Below, in pieces: positions 29,718 through 41,953 of a stretch of DNA of 64,000 nucleotides. The notes under the pieces were generated by a model, which was not told where the DNA came from, did no database searches, and saw only the letters and a program-made list of their open reading frames with translations. The stretch comes from Schizochytrium sp. CCTCC M209059 (lineage: Eukaryota; Sar; Bigyra; Thraustochytrida; Thraustochytriidae). The translations under genes were made by a program, and so were the position numbers. Location: assembly GCA_000818945.1 (NCBI GenBank), contig KN805418.1:68807-132806 (forward strand), written 5' to 3'. Position 1 is the first letter of the stretch. Each line of letters opens with the position of its first letter.

Positions 29718-32700
29718 CTACAAGGAATTTGCAACAAGCTTCCACTCGAGCAAGACGCAGTCGCGAGAACCAAGAGTCAGAATCTTGGCGACTCCGGCCG
29801 CGGGCAACTTGTTCTTTTGTGAAGGCGCTGGGGCGCTGTCCGATGCCGCAAGATCACTTGCTGCGGAAGGAACTGTCAAGATGCGCGAAACTGCACCCGA
29901 ATGCGCCGCCATTGACTTGAAGCGCTCCGCCTCGCCATGGCGAGCAGTCGTCAGATATGGAAAGTTGGCAAGCTGCACGGTACCATGTGAACCGCCAGAC
30001 AATGCCACGTTGAGCGTCTTTTCGCGAGCGGTGCAAAGTGGCAAAACGCTCCCTCCTGGAATCTCCGCAGCGGCAAAACCCCCAAATCCCCACGAGGTCA
30101 TGCACTCAGATGTAGTCCAATTTTGGTCTTTGGTCTTTTCCTCATCCTCTACAGGCTCACCGCTTGTGGCGTTCAGGACCACATGCCGCACATCTTGGGT
30201 CGTGGCCCGCAGAAAGAGCGAGGAACCTGCATAGTCGATTGCAACAACTCCAGTCTTGAGATTCTCGCTCACATAGTGAAGCTTGAAACCGTTCCGTGCA
30301 TCATACACGTAAACATGGCCATCCATAGACGCCAGCGCGAGGTGAGTCCCGGTGGGCGAGAATTTCGCGTCCGTGATCCATTCCTTCGAGTCTCGACCGT
30401 GGTAGGCGACGTCTAGCGTCGTGGCATTCAGAACAGCAAAGGCTCCGGCCTTGGCTTTGTTGGCGACCTCGGATTCACGGCCGTATCCAATAGCAATGAG
30501 AAGACCGTCAGGCGACCAGGCAGCAGCCCGGATCGCTGCCGGGGCCCCATCCTGGTCGATCTCTTCACATGCCACCAGCTCTTTAGTTGCTAGATCCCAC
30601 ACACGCACAAAGCCATCGTCGGAGGTTACGCACACGTGGTCGGGGTTCGATGGATTGACCGTCATGGCCCACGCTTGTACATCCGCGGCCGCACCAAAAG
30701 ATTCCCCCGAGCATTGAGGCGCTTCGACGAGACTTGCACCTCCCGTGTGGGTCGAAGCAAGTACTATTTCTCCAGAAGCCATGCCTACAACGATGCGCGA
30801 GCAGTGACGATCAACGTCGACACTTGTGATGCGCGAACGATCCTCGAATTGGACATCGCAGGCCGTGAGATCAATGGTGTGGTTCAATGTATGCAAGGCT
30901 TCCAAACTTGACGACAGCACACGAAGTATTCCGCGACTATCTCCCGTGACAAAACAAGACGTCCCTGGACAGCTTGCCGCCGCACGGATATAGGCATTTT
31001 CCTCGCACGCATGCCGAATCGTGCGAGTGCGCCGCCCATTTTCATAGACGAGCAGGGAACCACAGTTGTCGCCTACGATACCGACTTGCGGTTCAGCAAG
31101 GCCAGCCCCGCATGTGAAGACGACGCGAGAGTGATCGCTCTGGACCGCTCCTTCAGAGGGCTTGGGAGTGCCGTAGCACACCAATCCCCCTGCTTGACGC
31201 TTTCGCACGTCTCGCGCGATACCGAGAAATTCGCTGCCTCCAACAACGACCGAATATCTACCAACAAAGGCGCACCAAACTCCCGGTTGCGGTCTCACGT
31301 GCAAGGGAGCGGCCATTTCCAGAAAGCCAGACTTTGACAGCTCGAGCCACACACCTTGTCCATCCTCGCAGGCCGGAGCGCATAAAACGAAAAGTTCTGC
31401 ACTTCCCGTCGATGAGAGAATGACTCCAGCGAGACGTTGTGCGTCTTCAGAAAACGCGAGGCTCACCACGCGTCCACCTGTCTCAAAGTTGTGAACGGCG
31501 ACCGAAGAGCATGAACCCGTGTGCCACACGCGAATCAGAGCACTTGTGTCATTGTTCACACAAGCGGCTGTGGCTGCAAGACCGACGCGCGAGCAGACGG
31601 CAAGTGCTGTGGTCTCACAAATCGAAAAAGTCTCACTTGCCGGCGCCACATAGAGATGGGTTTGCAATCGTTCACCCAAGAGGGAGCTTTCGAGTCCAAA
31701 TCGTCCCGCCGTCGAGACGAGTGTGCCTTCGCGCGTCAAGAAAGGCCCTCTGCCTGCGCTCACGCGTCCAAACACGTGCTCAAGTTCCATTTTGATCTGG
31801 GGTGCTCCAGTCAGCTGGCCCCGTTCGTGCAGAGGAACGGGTCGTGTTGCCTTTGAAGCTTCGCGCAAAGCATCCTGAGAAAGGTTCATGTGGTCACGTG
31901 CCATGTCTCTCGTCTTTATGGACTCGGTATCCGCTTCCTCGTGGTCAATCCAATCCTGAGCCACAGAAAACTGCGCAGCAACAAGGTCGTCAAGATTTGT
32001 TGTGTCGATCTCATCGTTCTCGGTCTCGCTGCGTGCCTCTTCATCTTGCTCGTCTCCCTCCTCCTTCTCTCTCTCGCCATTCATGCCACCAAGTGAAAAC
32101 GTTCGGAGCGACTCTCCACAATTGAGCTCCGCGGCGGCGGCGGGCCGTGGAGGATCAAGTCGCCACACGCGTAGGGTTCCTGTGACGTCGTCAGTTGTGA
32201 CGACACGCTTCGCTTTAGGACTCACGACGATGCTGCAAATGACAGATCCGGGCGGGCCGGCGGGAAATCCCGAGTAACCTGCGAGCGGGTCTTTAGTTCC
32301 CGGCAGGGGGAGATGCGATGCCCGAACTACATGAGGCGCAGACCCAAGAACAAGCATTGTCTCGGCATCGTCGTGAAAGGATCGCATGGCCACGATCTGC
32401 GTCGTCTCATCTGCGATCCATAACGAGCGAATATCAGCCCCAGCTGGAACGGCACGATCAACCCACTGAGCCTTGCGTTTAGCTTTTTCGCGCATGGGAG
32501 CCTGGGCACGCACATCCATTTCCACGAGCTTGCCATTTGTGTCCACGGCTCGTACGAACTTGGAATTTTGTGTAAATTCCATGGCGACGAGGAGGGAGTC
32601 GCCATCCTCGAGCTCGGCAAAGGTTTCGTAGGTGTTCGATTTTTCGTCTACCAGCGCGATATAGATCTTGCTTCCGCTGATATACCCTAAAAGTCGGCCA

Positions 32701-35700
32701 TCTTGGCTGTAGCGCACCTGGGCTACGCCAATCTTCTTACCCTTTGCACCACCTCCAGCGCCGGGGTCGCCCTGCTCAAATATCCTGGTTACATTTCCTT
32801 CATCAACGCTGTAGACTGCCACAAAGCTACCTGTCATACCCACGGCGACATGGCAGCCGTCCGGGCTCCAGGCAAGGCTTCGTGCCGCCCCATCGAGGGG
32901 AACGCGCAATGTCTGTTTGCCCGAAAGGTGCAGCGTCAGCCACCTGTCGGCCCCCGCAGCGCACACGACGTCTGACTTGAACGGATGACAGCCTGCACAC
33001 CCTGATCCTGCTGCTGCGCCAAATCCCTGTGTGAGAACTCCTTCTCCAATCCCTAGACCAGTCTCGAGATCAATTTGCAGAATTTGCCCTAGAGAGAGCG
33101 CGACCACCGCACGGTTGTGCTTATTCGCCATGCCGTATGGGGACGTTGACAGCCCATAGATGTTTGGCGTCGCTTTGAGGCAGTTCGTAAGCGTGCTGGT
33201 GTCGATCATGAGCTTAGGATCAAGAGATGAGATGCTTGCCGCATCCACGTCTGCGGGAATTTGCCAGACCTTGACGAAGCCGTCAGCGCCAGCGCTTACC
33301 AAATCTTTAGTCTGAGCAACCTCTTGCACGGCTGTGATACTGCGGGCGTGTGCTCTCTCTAGAACGCCGCGTGGCGAGAGAGTCTGAACGTCACAAATGT
33401 GCAAATGACCTGCAGCATCTCCGAAAATCATCATTCCTGTGCTGAGCACTTGTGCTGAGAGAATAGCGGTTCCGGGGACTTGATAGAGTCCGGACACGCG
33501 AAGGTAATCCCGGTTTACGTGAGAGAGAACACATGCAAACTCTTCTCCGAAAGCAATCATTGCTTCGTTTTCTTGTGTTTGTTGTTGTTGCTGCTGCTGT
33601 TCTTCTTTTGGGGGACAAGAGAGAAATTCGAGACCAATGACGGCAGTTGCAAACGGCGGTAAAAGCTGGCGGGCGACTGGACCGCGCACACAGCCAGAGA
33701 CAGGCCACAATTGTAGCTCGCGGCGGCTTTTGCCAGCACAGACCGCAAAATATTTACCAGACGAACCGAGCGCCACTGCCCACACGGGCCCACCATCTGC
33801 ACCACAGTCAGGAAGTTGCGCGATCATATTCGGTTCTTTGATGTTGACAAGCGCAACCTGGCCATTCTCGCAACCTACAGCCACAAGGTTGTGCACACAG
33901 CGCGACGAAACGCAGGTAATGCGGCTTCCGACACTCACGTGTCTTTGAGTGCCCTGTTCAGGATCGACAATGATCACGAGCTCGCCCGCTGGGTAAACGA
34001 GGTCGAATCGCCCCGTACGCTCATTGCCTGCGTACAAGATGGACCGCAGCACGTGTCCAACGCCGTGGACAGTCTCCAGGGTGAGCGAAGAGGGAGCCTC
34101 GCGAGCATAGTCTGGGCCTGCGAGTGGAGGTTGCTCCTCGAGCTCAGTGAACCACAGCGGTGCGTCTTTGTTGGCAAGCTGTCGAGCTTTGGTTTTGGCC
34201 TTCTTTTTTAGCTTTGCCTTGCCGTTCTTTGTGGGCGGAGCAATCTCGCCCGACTCGATGAGGTCTCGCCACAAATGTGCATTCGGATCCTGTGCAAAAG
34301 GATCTTGGTGAACTTCGAGCTCTCTCTCCTCTTTCTCCTCTCCGGCAGCAATTTCACCCTTCGTCTCAAGAATTTCGTTCAGGTCCCCATCGTCGTCTGT
34401 AGTCTCGTGGTTCTTGAGACTTGGCCCAGGCGCGGCATTGGATGCGGATGCTTGCGGCTCGATGCGCCACAGAAAGTAGGAGCCGAGATCTGCCTCGAAG
34501 GAGGCAAAAGATGTTTGCTCCCCTTCGGCCGCTTCCGCAGTGCCGATCATAAGGACCTGCGACACAGCTTTTGAGTAGGCCGAGGTGGCATTCGTCATTT
34601 TCTTTGCCTTTTTCCGCGATGTACAGGGCCATCTGCGGACCTCAAGGGTTCCAGCATTTGTCCCGGCACACAAAAGTTTTGTTTTGGGCTCGTGCGATGG
34701 GGTAAGCACACAGGTCGCGCAAAGGTCGTGCTTACCGTCAATATCAGCCCACGCTCCATGTGCCCCCCAGGCGAATGTGCATGTGAAGGCATCCCAGGCC
34801 TGATCTTTGAGTGTTGCGATATCGGCCACAGTCGCCGCAGCGCGAATGTCCACAAAAACGATGACTTTGGCAGAGGTGAATTCGATTCGCGCAAAACGAG
34901 CGTCGTCAGAGAAGTCGATATTTATGTTCGCGCTGGCGTCTTTGTCGGCTGCTGCGCCGGTCACGGCAGCGGCGAGCGGATCTTCAATGGAAATTTTGCC
35001 ACGACAAATGATCAAGTCCGAGAGATCGAGACTCTTGTTATTGAGATTGGCACGTTCAAGCTGGATTCGGAGTTCCCCAACATCGTACACGAAAATGGAA
35101 GCCTCGCCCGGTAGAACGGCAACGAGAGTCTGGGTGTCGGGAGAAAAGCAGAGAGCAGCAGGAGTATCGCTCTTGAAGTCCTGAAGACGGGCGACGACAG
35201 CAGCATCTCGCTTCGCGGCGCGCATTGCGTACAGAAGGACATTGCCTTGTTGAGCAAACGCCAAAAGTTTCCCGCACTTTGCTATGGCAAAAGCGGGCGG
35301 CTCACCTGACGGGCCATCTTGAAGCTGAGGTTTGAGCGGGATGTGAACACCCGCCGTGCGCGGTCCGCCTCTGTACAAGCCTTGAGGGCGCATGTTGACG
35401 AGCTCTCCGCTTGATCGTAAACTCTGGAAGTGAGCTTTCCGAAGGGAGGGCATGAGCGTAAATGTGTGAGGCTCTGGCTTGGGCGAGTCAATATGAAGAT
35501 CGACTATGACCAAGTCGGTGTGCTCATCTGTACGACGCGTGTTTTTCGCGCCGGCAGCCCCCTTTGCTTTAGCGCTGTCCTCCATTGCGCATCGCATTTC
35601 GGCGACAAGCATCGAAGATTGGAAGGAAAAACAAAAACTAGTGACTGTGCGTCCAAGTTGTAAGACATGGACAGGGGACGAAAATTCGTGTGACCAAACT

Positions 35701-36501
35701 TTGAGCGCCCCGTCGCTTCCACATGAAACAACGCGACGGTGCTCACCCGCACAAGTAAGAGCCGTAACCTGTCCTTCATGCGCCGCTGGGAGGTGATTGC
35801 TTACAGCGCGGCCGACCCATTCGACAAGGTCGCCGGTTGCACTCCCTGTGTAAAAGCATGAGAGGCCGTGCGTGTTTTCGTCCGCACCCAAGTAATCAGG
35901 TACAAGGCAGGTGATACTGGTGAGACCATCATGACGCCGCGAAAGCGATTCACCAAAGCTTCCGCTCAATATTGCATTACGGCGTCTCCACGGGACATTC
36001 TCCGCGCGCTCGTAGACAAACGGAGTGTTTGCGTCGCGCGAGATGACGGCGAAGAGGTATGCCGACGCTACTGCGACGCCGCTTGCAGAAGAGACGCCTA
36101 CAATACGATCAGCAAATACGTGATGAGATGCTTTGCCATGGTCAAAGACAGCTGTGACGTAGCCTGAGCCGGGTTCGATGCCACGTCCACAGACGACCAA
36201 TATACCCTGCGGGCCAAACGCAACGTGGGACGGAGCGCGCATGAGGCCAGAAATGGTAAGATTTCGTGTTAGCTGCCCGCTGGCCGCGTGCCAAACATGG
36301 ACCTCGTTCGAAGAAGCGGAGGCGACAAAGACGCCATCGGTGGCCAACGCAGAAACATTGCTTGTGTGGCCCCGATAAAAGGCTTGTGTAAGCTTTTCAT
36401 TGTTTGTTTCATGGAGAGAGGACAGCACAACTGTGGAACCTGTAGCAAAGATGGCAAGCTCGGCATTATTGCTGACCTCGTCAATGTCACTGGTGGCATG
36501 C

Positions 36502-36538
<37 letters not shown>

Positions 36539-37457
36539 CCGAGCTTGAGATTTTTGGTGGTGTCGGTGAGACGAGAGCAACACCAGCGCCTCGATTGAAG
36601 CCAAGAACACGGTCGAGTACAAGGTTCACAGGAACGGCTAGGCTATCGTCGTGCACGATTTCACTGGCGTTGGAGGGCTCAAGGTCAATTGTGCTATTTT
36701 CCCAGTGGCGAGGCCGGCGACGTGATCGTTTCTTGGACGAGACCTTTGCAGGCTCGACATGCTGGGCATCCATCGCTGCTGCAAGACTTGTCGCGGATTT
36801 GTCGCGATCCATTTTATTCAAGGCCTGCTGTTCCTCGGGCATGCGAGTTGGGGTGGCCTCGAAAAATGCTAGCCAAGCTTCGGCCTCGACACAGGATGTG
36901 AGAAAGTAGTGTTCAAAAGACTGGCGGGAGAGTCGCGCGGAGGCACTGACGTGCTCGAAGCTAAAGGCATTTTGCGCGATGCGCTCGATTGTGGACTCTG
37001 GTGCCTTGCGTACAGCGCCTGGCGCACAGACTTTGACTAGACCAGCACTCGTCGTTCGCACGAGCAAGGCAAGCTCGTCGAGAGCGAGGGCGCCTCGCGC
37101 GTCAAAGTCGTAGAGCGTGAAAAGAAATGCAAGCTTGGCAGCTGGGGCCGCGGTTGAAAGCACGCAGATGATGGCGAGGACCTCGAGCGCGTCGATGAGG
37201 CCATTTTCGTCGGTGTCGATGACCCGAAAACAGTCTCCGCACCACTGCTCAAACTTTTCTTTTGGAATGGACTCGGCTTTGATGGGAAGCGCCGTGCGTG
37301 CGTCCCACAAGATTGCCGCCCAGAGCTCTGGGTCCAAGGCGTACCCATCTGCGAGCTCGTTGAAGGCGACCCACAGCAGCTGCACGCCCGCCTCGCTCAC
37401 GGCCTGCAGGTCGGCGAAGTCTCGCGCCACCTGCGCGCGTCCGTGCACGATGCCCAT
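29718..37457 (-). CDS. Giant EF-hand / multi-WD40 protein, EMAP (EML)-like
   Basis: First in-frame ATG at 37457 gives 2579 aa; the frame is open for a further 28 codons upstream without an ATG. The N-terminal 180 residues contain one canonical EF-hand (DTDENGLIDALE) and a degenerate second one (DFDARGALALDEL), as in calcium-sensor-type proteins. From about residue 300 to the end the protein is a succession of WD40 blades (for example VSALATDGVFVASASSNEVHVW, CTFAWGAHG, NPDHVCVTSDDGFVRVWDL), interrupted by acidic and Ser-rich linkers. LEHVFGRVSAGRGP near residue 1800 resembles the motif that opens each HELP-WD40 block in echinoderm microtubule-associated protein-like proteins. Animal EML5/6 have three such blocks (about 1950 aa); here there appear to be three or four. 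A microtubule or ciliary role is inferred from the family only. Confidence 0.75.
36502..36538 (-). repeat. Coding triplet array (poly-Ser) in the WD40 gene
   Basis: A CTG/GCT run on the plus strand, read as AGC codons on the minus strand, encodes about 12 Ser at the start of the first WD40 region. It is likely a disordered linker. Confidence 0.8.
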
Positions 37458-37856
37458 GGACGCGTTGGTGTCCGTGTCTCCGACGTTCGCGTGGTCGCAA
37501 GCTTTTGCTGCGGCCTGACCCGCCTGAAGTCTTGCGCGCAAGACACTGCAATTGATAGCGACTAGTAGCTAGCTGGCTGCCTATAAATACTGTGACCACG
37601 GGCCGCGGCGGCAGCCTCTATCTCTCGGGCCACAATGAGGCCAGGTCCCAACGGGCCTAACGGCTACAACGGTTCTGCAAGGGTTCTGAGCACGATCTTG
37701 CGAAACCCTTTTTCTTGATGTTGTGCGCGGACGCTTTTTCTGAGGACGAGGACAAGGACGAGGACAGGGACGCGCAGACGCACAACTCGAGGCCTAGGAA
37801 CGTGACAAAGCCTAACCTTGCAAGTCCAGAGCTAGACGGACCGGCGGACGAGCCCG
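37458..37856. other. Divergent promoter region, WD40 gene / KMO
   Basis: About 400 bp between two divergent start codons. It contains a TATAAATA element (37582-37589, plus orientation) and an AGGCCTA motif (37790). The first 84 bp are still open in the WD40 frame. No other gene. Confidence 0.55.
37582..37589 (+). promoter_or_regulatory. TATA-box-like element
   Basis: A perfect TATAAATA octamer in plus orientation, 268 bp before the KMO start codon. The distance would imply a long 5' UTR or an upstream intron, so its function is uncertain. Confidence 0.25.
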
Positions 37857-39314
37857 ATGGCGCGAGCGGAAAAGGTCGTCGTGGTCGGCGGCGGGCCCGT
37901 GGGCGCGCTGGCAGCCACGGCGCTGGCCAAGGCAGGTTTCAGGGTGACGCTCGTGGAGCGGCGCGACGACCTGCGGCAACACGAGGAGCAGGAGCTTGCG
38001 GAGAATGCGACGGACAAGAGTGCGTCGAAGCGGTCCATCAACCTCGCACTTTCATACAGAGGCATCGAGGCGCTGCGAGCGGTCGGGCTTGATGAGGCGG
38101 CCCTGAAGATTGCCATCCCGATGCACGGCAGACTGATTCACATGCCGGACGGAACGCGGCGATTCCAGCGGTACGATGAGACGGACGTGACGAATCACAT
38201 CAACTCGATTTCGCGAGAGGACCTCAACAAGCTTCTTTTGGACGCAGCGGCTGCGCAGAGCGGAATTGAGATGCTCTTTGGCCAACAGCTGCTCCACATT
38301 GACAAGGAGGGGCGTCTCCACTTCGCGAAGACAGCGAGCGTTGGCAGCGGGACCTACAACGACTGCGCCGAAGGCGATCTCGTTATCGACGACGCGGACC
38401 TTATTCTGGGGTGCGACGGAGCGTACTCGAGTGTTCGTGAGTCGCTGACACGACTGCAGAGCACGAACTTTTCCCGTCGCTACATTTCGCATGGTTACAA
38501 GGAGCTCGAGGTGCGACCTGATGAAAAGTCCGGCAAATACAAGATTGAGCCTGCCGAGGCCCTGAGCATCTGGCCTCGGGGCGACTTCATGATGATCGCT
38601 CTGCCCAACTTGGATTTCTCGTTCACGTGCACCATTTTCGCGCCTTTGGAAGAGCTGCAGTCATTGTCCGAGGATGCTGCCATCAAGGCTTACTTTGAGC
38701 AGAACTTTCCGGGCATTATCCCGTACATGCCGGACTACGTGGAACAGTTCAAGCGAAACCCTGCGTGCCGCCTCGTGACGAGCCGCGTGGACCCGTGGAA
38801 CCTTGGTCACAAGATCGTCTTGCTTGGCGATGCAGCGCACGCCATGGTACCCTTTTATGGCCAGGGTATGAATAGCGGCATGGAGGATGTCCTAGAGCTC
38901 ATGGAGACCTTGTCGGAGCGTGAGATGGACATCACCAAGGCCATCCCGGCGTTCGCGATGTCTCGCATGCCGCGTGGAAACGCCATTGCTGACCTTAGTC
39001 TCGACAACTACATGGAGATGCGCTCACACACGGCGTCGCGACTTTTTCTTCTTCGCAAGCGCCTCGAAGGCTGGCTCAATGCGCTCTTTCCTTCGCACTG
39101 GGTTCCGTTGTACAAGATGGTCGCTTTTACGCGCATTCCTTATGATGAGGCGGTGCGTCGCGAAGCGCGGCAGTCCAGCATTCTCGAGGTTTCTGCAATC
39201 GTGTCGGCCGTCGGTCTCGTTGCGCTGTCTTCCATTGCGGGTTTAGCTTTTTGGAGTGGGTCTTTGAATCCTTTCGAAAGGACGAGCTTGTCTGGTCGCT
39301 CCAGCGTGCGCTAG
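37857..39314 (+). CDS. KMO: Kynurenine 3-monooxygenase
   Basis: Single exon, 485 aa, nearly the length of human KMO (486). The enzyme is an FAD-dependent hydroxylase that turns L-kynurenine into 3-hydroxykynurenine with NADPH and O2, in the kynurenine route from tryptophan to NAD and quinolinate. Visible features: the dinucleotide-binding GGGPVGALAA at residues 11-20, RSINLALSYRG (substrate-pocket arm) near 60-70, the DG motif (GCDGAYSSVR) near 185-195, and the second FAD motif GDAAHAMVPFYGQGMNSG near 324-341. A hydrophobic segment (IVSAVGLVALSSIAGLAFW, about 448-466) near the C-terminus matches the outer-mitochondrial-membrane anchor of animal KMO. I see no neighbouring kynurenine-pathway genes. 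Confidence 0.95.
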   Translation: MARAEKVVVVGGGPVGALAATALAKAGFRVTLVERRDDLRQHEEQELAENATDKSASKRSINLALSYRGIEALRAVGLDEAALKIAIPMHGRLIHMPDGTRRFQRYDETDVTNHINSISREDLNKLLLDAAAAQSGIEMLFGQQLLHIDKEGRLHFAKTASVGSGTYNDCAEGDLVIDDADLILGCDGAYSSVRESLTRLQSTNFSRRYISHGYKELEVRPDEKSGKYKIEPAEALSIWPRGDFMMIALPNLDFSFTCTIFAPLEELQSLSEDAAIKAYFEQNFPGIIPYMPDYVEQFKRNPACRLVTSRVDPWNLGHKIVLLGDAAHAMVPFYGQGMNSGMEDVLELMETLSEREMDITKAIPAFAMSRMPRGNAIADLSLDNYMEMRSHTASRLFLLRKRLEGWLNALFPSHWVPLYKMVAFTRIPYDEAVRREARQSSILEVSAIVSAVGLVALSSIAGLAFWSGSLNPFERTSLSGRSSVR

Positions 39315-40260
39315 AGACCCCCCTCCTCTCTTTTTTTCGTTTTCTTTTTCTTTGAATTGTCGTTTCGAACCCGCAACTGTTTGTAGATAAGGATACATCT
39401 CGTCGAATGCTTGACAATTACTTTGCTTGATTTGACGTTAGGTAAAGGGGATGGTACAGGGAGAGAAAGACGAGACAAGTTTCATGACTGTCTCATCTTG
39501 TGGACTAGGCCTAGGCCTAGGCTTGCTACGCTGTAGGAAAAGAAGTAACTCGTACCAATTCCTTTTGTGAGCTCGCTCCCTCGTCTCTGGTGTCGTCGTT
39601 CGTCGAACTAAATGAGCAATTGTCAAAGGAAGTCTCCGACTCTGGATATTCCCTTCGACCATACCATACCTGTGCCGCCTCCAACGGCGGCTGCGGCCAC
39701 CTGGATGATGCAATCTCACTGTGTGAGAACGTCTTGAAAACTAGTTTTAAACTAATCTTTGAACTATAGAACCCACTTTGAGCGGCCGTTGGTGCCGGCA
39801 ACCGTCCACGACGGAGATACAAGTGGAGCAAAGATAAACTTTCCATTTGCGGCGGTGCATTTCACCGATGCGAAGCAACCCCCATGGCACAAGTGGTCGC
39901 GGGCCGAGACCAAGTGTCGTATCCATGCCCGCAAGTGCGGAATGCGGCGGCGCAAGTGGGCCTCCCCGCATAGCCCACTTGCGGCGGGCGGCCTTGGGCG
40001 CGCGGCCAGTGCAGGGAGCCAAGCAGAAAGAAATCGAGACAGACAGACCAACGTTCGCGCGAGGTCGCTCGCCGCTCGCTCGCACGCACGCACGCCCGCC
40101 CGCCGTCGCGCTCGCTCGCTCGCACGCACGCGCCGGCCACCGTCGCCCGACCGCCCACCCGCTCGCACCCGCGCGCAGGCCGAGCCGGCCCCGCGCAGAC
40201 CCACGCAGGCAGGCGGTTGCGTCGCGGCGCCCGTTGCCAGAGATCGGGGATCGAGAAGGC

Positions 40261-40293
<33 letters not shown>

Positions 40294-40336
40294 GAAGCAG
40301 AAGCAGAAGCGAAAAGGTAGAGCTCGCGCGAGCAGG
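39315..40336. other. Intergenic region between KMO and CCT8
   Basis: Contains the KMO 3' UTR and the CCT8 upstream region. Two overlapping AGGCCTA motifs lie at 39507 and 39513. From 40060 to 40320 it becomes GC-rich with GCTCGCTCGCACGCAC runs and an AGCAGC/AGAAGC stretch (40260-40310) that ends just before the CCT8 start. Confidence 0.6.
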
Positions 40337-41953
40337 ATGGCGAGCCCGCAGATCCAGGTCGGCAGCGGCGTGCGCGGCCTGCTGAAGGATGGGTACAAGG
40401 AGATGAGCGGCCTCGAGGCCGCGATCATGCGGAACATTGAGGCCGTGAACGAGCTGGGAAGGATCACGCGCACGAGCATGGGCCCAACGTCCATGAACAA
40501 GCTGGTGGTAAACCACCTGGAGAAGATCCTGGTCACCTCGGACGCAGCGACCATCGTGGGAGAACTCGAGGTTGAACACCCGGCGGCCAACATGGTGGTG
40601 ATGGCGGCCAAGATGCAGGAGCAGGAATTCGGCGACTGCACCAACTTTGTCATCACTTTTGCCTCGGAGCTGCTCAACCAGGCACAGAGCCTCCTGCGCG
40701 TCGGCGTGCACGCCTCCGAAATTGTTCGCGGTTACAAGCGCGCCGCAGAGATCTGCCTCGAAGAGCTTCAGGAACTGGTGTGCGACAAGGTCGAGAACGT
40801 GCGCGATGTCGACGAGGTGAAGCGCGCGCTGCGCGCAGTGGTGGACTCGAAGAAGTTCGGCTATGGCGAGCTGCTGTCGGAGCTGGGCGCCCAGGCGACC
40901 ACGCTCGTGATCCCGCCCGCGCCCGCAAAGCCGTCGCTTAACGTCGACAACGTGCGCATCGCCAAGCTGATTGGTGGCAACATCCACATGTCCAAGGTGC
41001 TCAAGGGCATGATGGTCCGGCGCCCGCCCGCGAGCCAGATCAAGCGCGCGGAGAACGCCAAGGTCGCTGTGTTTGGCACTTCGGTGGAGGCCGCGAGCAC
41101 GGAGACCAAGGGCACGGTCTGCCTTAACAACGCCGACGAGCTCCTCAACTACAACAAGAGCGAGGAGGCCCTCATGGAGGAGCAGGTGCGCGGCATCAAG
41201 GAGTCTGGTGTCGACGTGATCATTAGCGGCGGCTCGCTGAGCGAGATGGCGCTTCATTTTATCGACCGCTACGAGATGATGGCCATCAAGATCACCTCCA
41301 AGTGGGAGCTCCGCCGTCTGTGCCGTACCGTCGGCGCCACTGCGCTCGTGCGCCTTGGACCCGTAACTCCGGATGAGATGGGCTACTGTGATCTTGTTGA
41401 GACTCGTGAGATTGCCGGCGGCAGGTGTGTTGTTTTCCAGCAGAACCAGGAGGGCTCGATCGTTTCTTCTGTGGTGTTGCGTTCCTCAACCACGAACCAG
41501 CTTGATGACTTGGAGCGTTCCATGGATGATGCTGTCAACACAGTCAAGACCTATTGCTCGGACTCGCGTCTGCTTCCGGGCGGCGGCGCCACAGAGATCG
41601 GTATGGCGCTTCGCATTGGCGCTGTGGCGGAGAAGACGCCAGGACTCGAGCAGTATGCGCTCAACAAGTTTGCTGAGGCCCTCGAGGTGGTCCCGCGCAC
41701 CCTTGCGGAGAACGCTGGTGATGACCCGAACGCGGTTGTCAGCGACCTGTACGCGGCCCACAAGAAGGGCGAGGTGAACACTGGCGTTGACGTTGAAAAC
41801 CACTCTGTGAGCGACATGAAGACCAAGGGTATCTTCGACACTTATGCGGCCAAGCTGCAGGCGTTCCGTCTTTCAACCGACGCTGCCATTACGATTCTGC
41901 GCATTGATAGTCTCATTATGTCCAAGCGTGCGGGCGGCCCCAAGAAGAAGTAA
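40337..41953 (+). CDS. CCT8: T-complex protein 1 subunit theta (chaperonin CCT8)
   Basis: Single exon, 538 aa (typical CCT subunits are 530-560). It is one of eight subunits of the TRiC/CCT double ring that folds actin, tubulin and WD40 proteins in the cytosol with ATP. The theta type is identified by SGLEAAIMRNIEAVNELGRI, MNKLVVNHLEKILVTSDAATI and the ELEVEHPAANMVVMAAKMQEQEFGDCTNFV block. In that block the GDCTN replaces the common GDGTT, as theta subunits commonly vary here. The late ATP-site region LLPGGGATEIGMAL (about residues 412-425) is intact. The C-terminus ends in basic PKKK. Confidence 0.95.
   Translation: MASPQIQVGSGVRGLLKDGYKEMSGLEAAIMRNIEAVNELGRITRTSMGPTSMNKLVVNHLEKILVTSDAATIVGELEVEHPAANMVVMAAKMQEQEFGDCTNFVITFASELLNQAQSLLRVGVHASEIVRGYKRAAEICLEELQELVCDKVENVRDVDEVKRALRAVVDSKKFGYGELLSELGAQATTLVIPPAPAKPSLNVDNVRIAKLIGGNIHMSKVLKGMMVRRPPASQIKRAENAKVAVFGTSVEAASTETKGTVCLNNADELLNYNKSEEALMEEQVRGIKESGVDVIISGGSLSEMALHFIDRYEMMAIKITSKWELRRLCRTVGATALVRLGPVTPDEMGYCDLVETREIAGGRCVVFQQNQEGSIVSSVVLRSSTTNQLDDLERSMDDAVNTVKTYCSDSRLLPGGGATEIGMALRIGAVAEKTPGLEQYALNKFAEALEVVPRTLAENAGDDPNAVVSDLYAAHKKGEVNTGVDVENHSVSDMKTKGIFDTYAAKLQAFRLSTDAAITILRIDSLIMSKRAGGPKKK

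Noticed and set aside
39361..39385. B-box-like GGGTTCGAAAC on the minus strand as a tRNA gene
   Set aside because: The T-arm stem does not pair and no A box is found at the proper distance.
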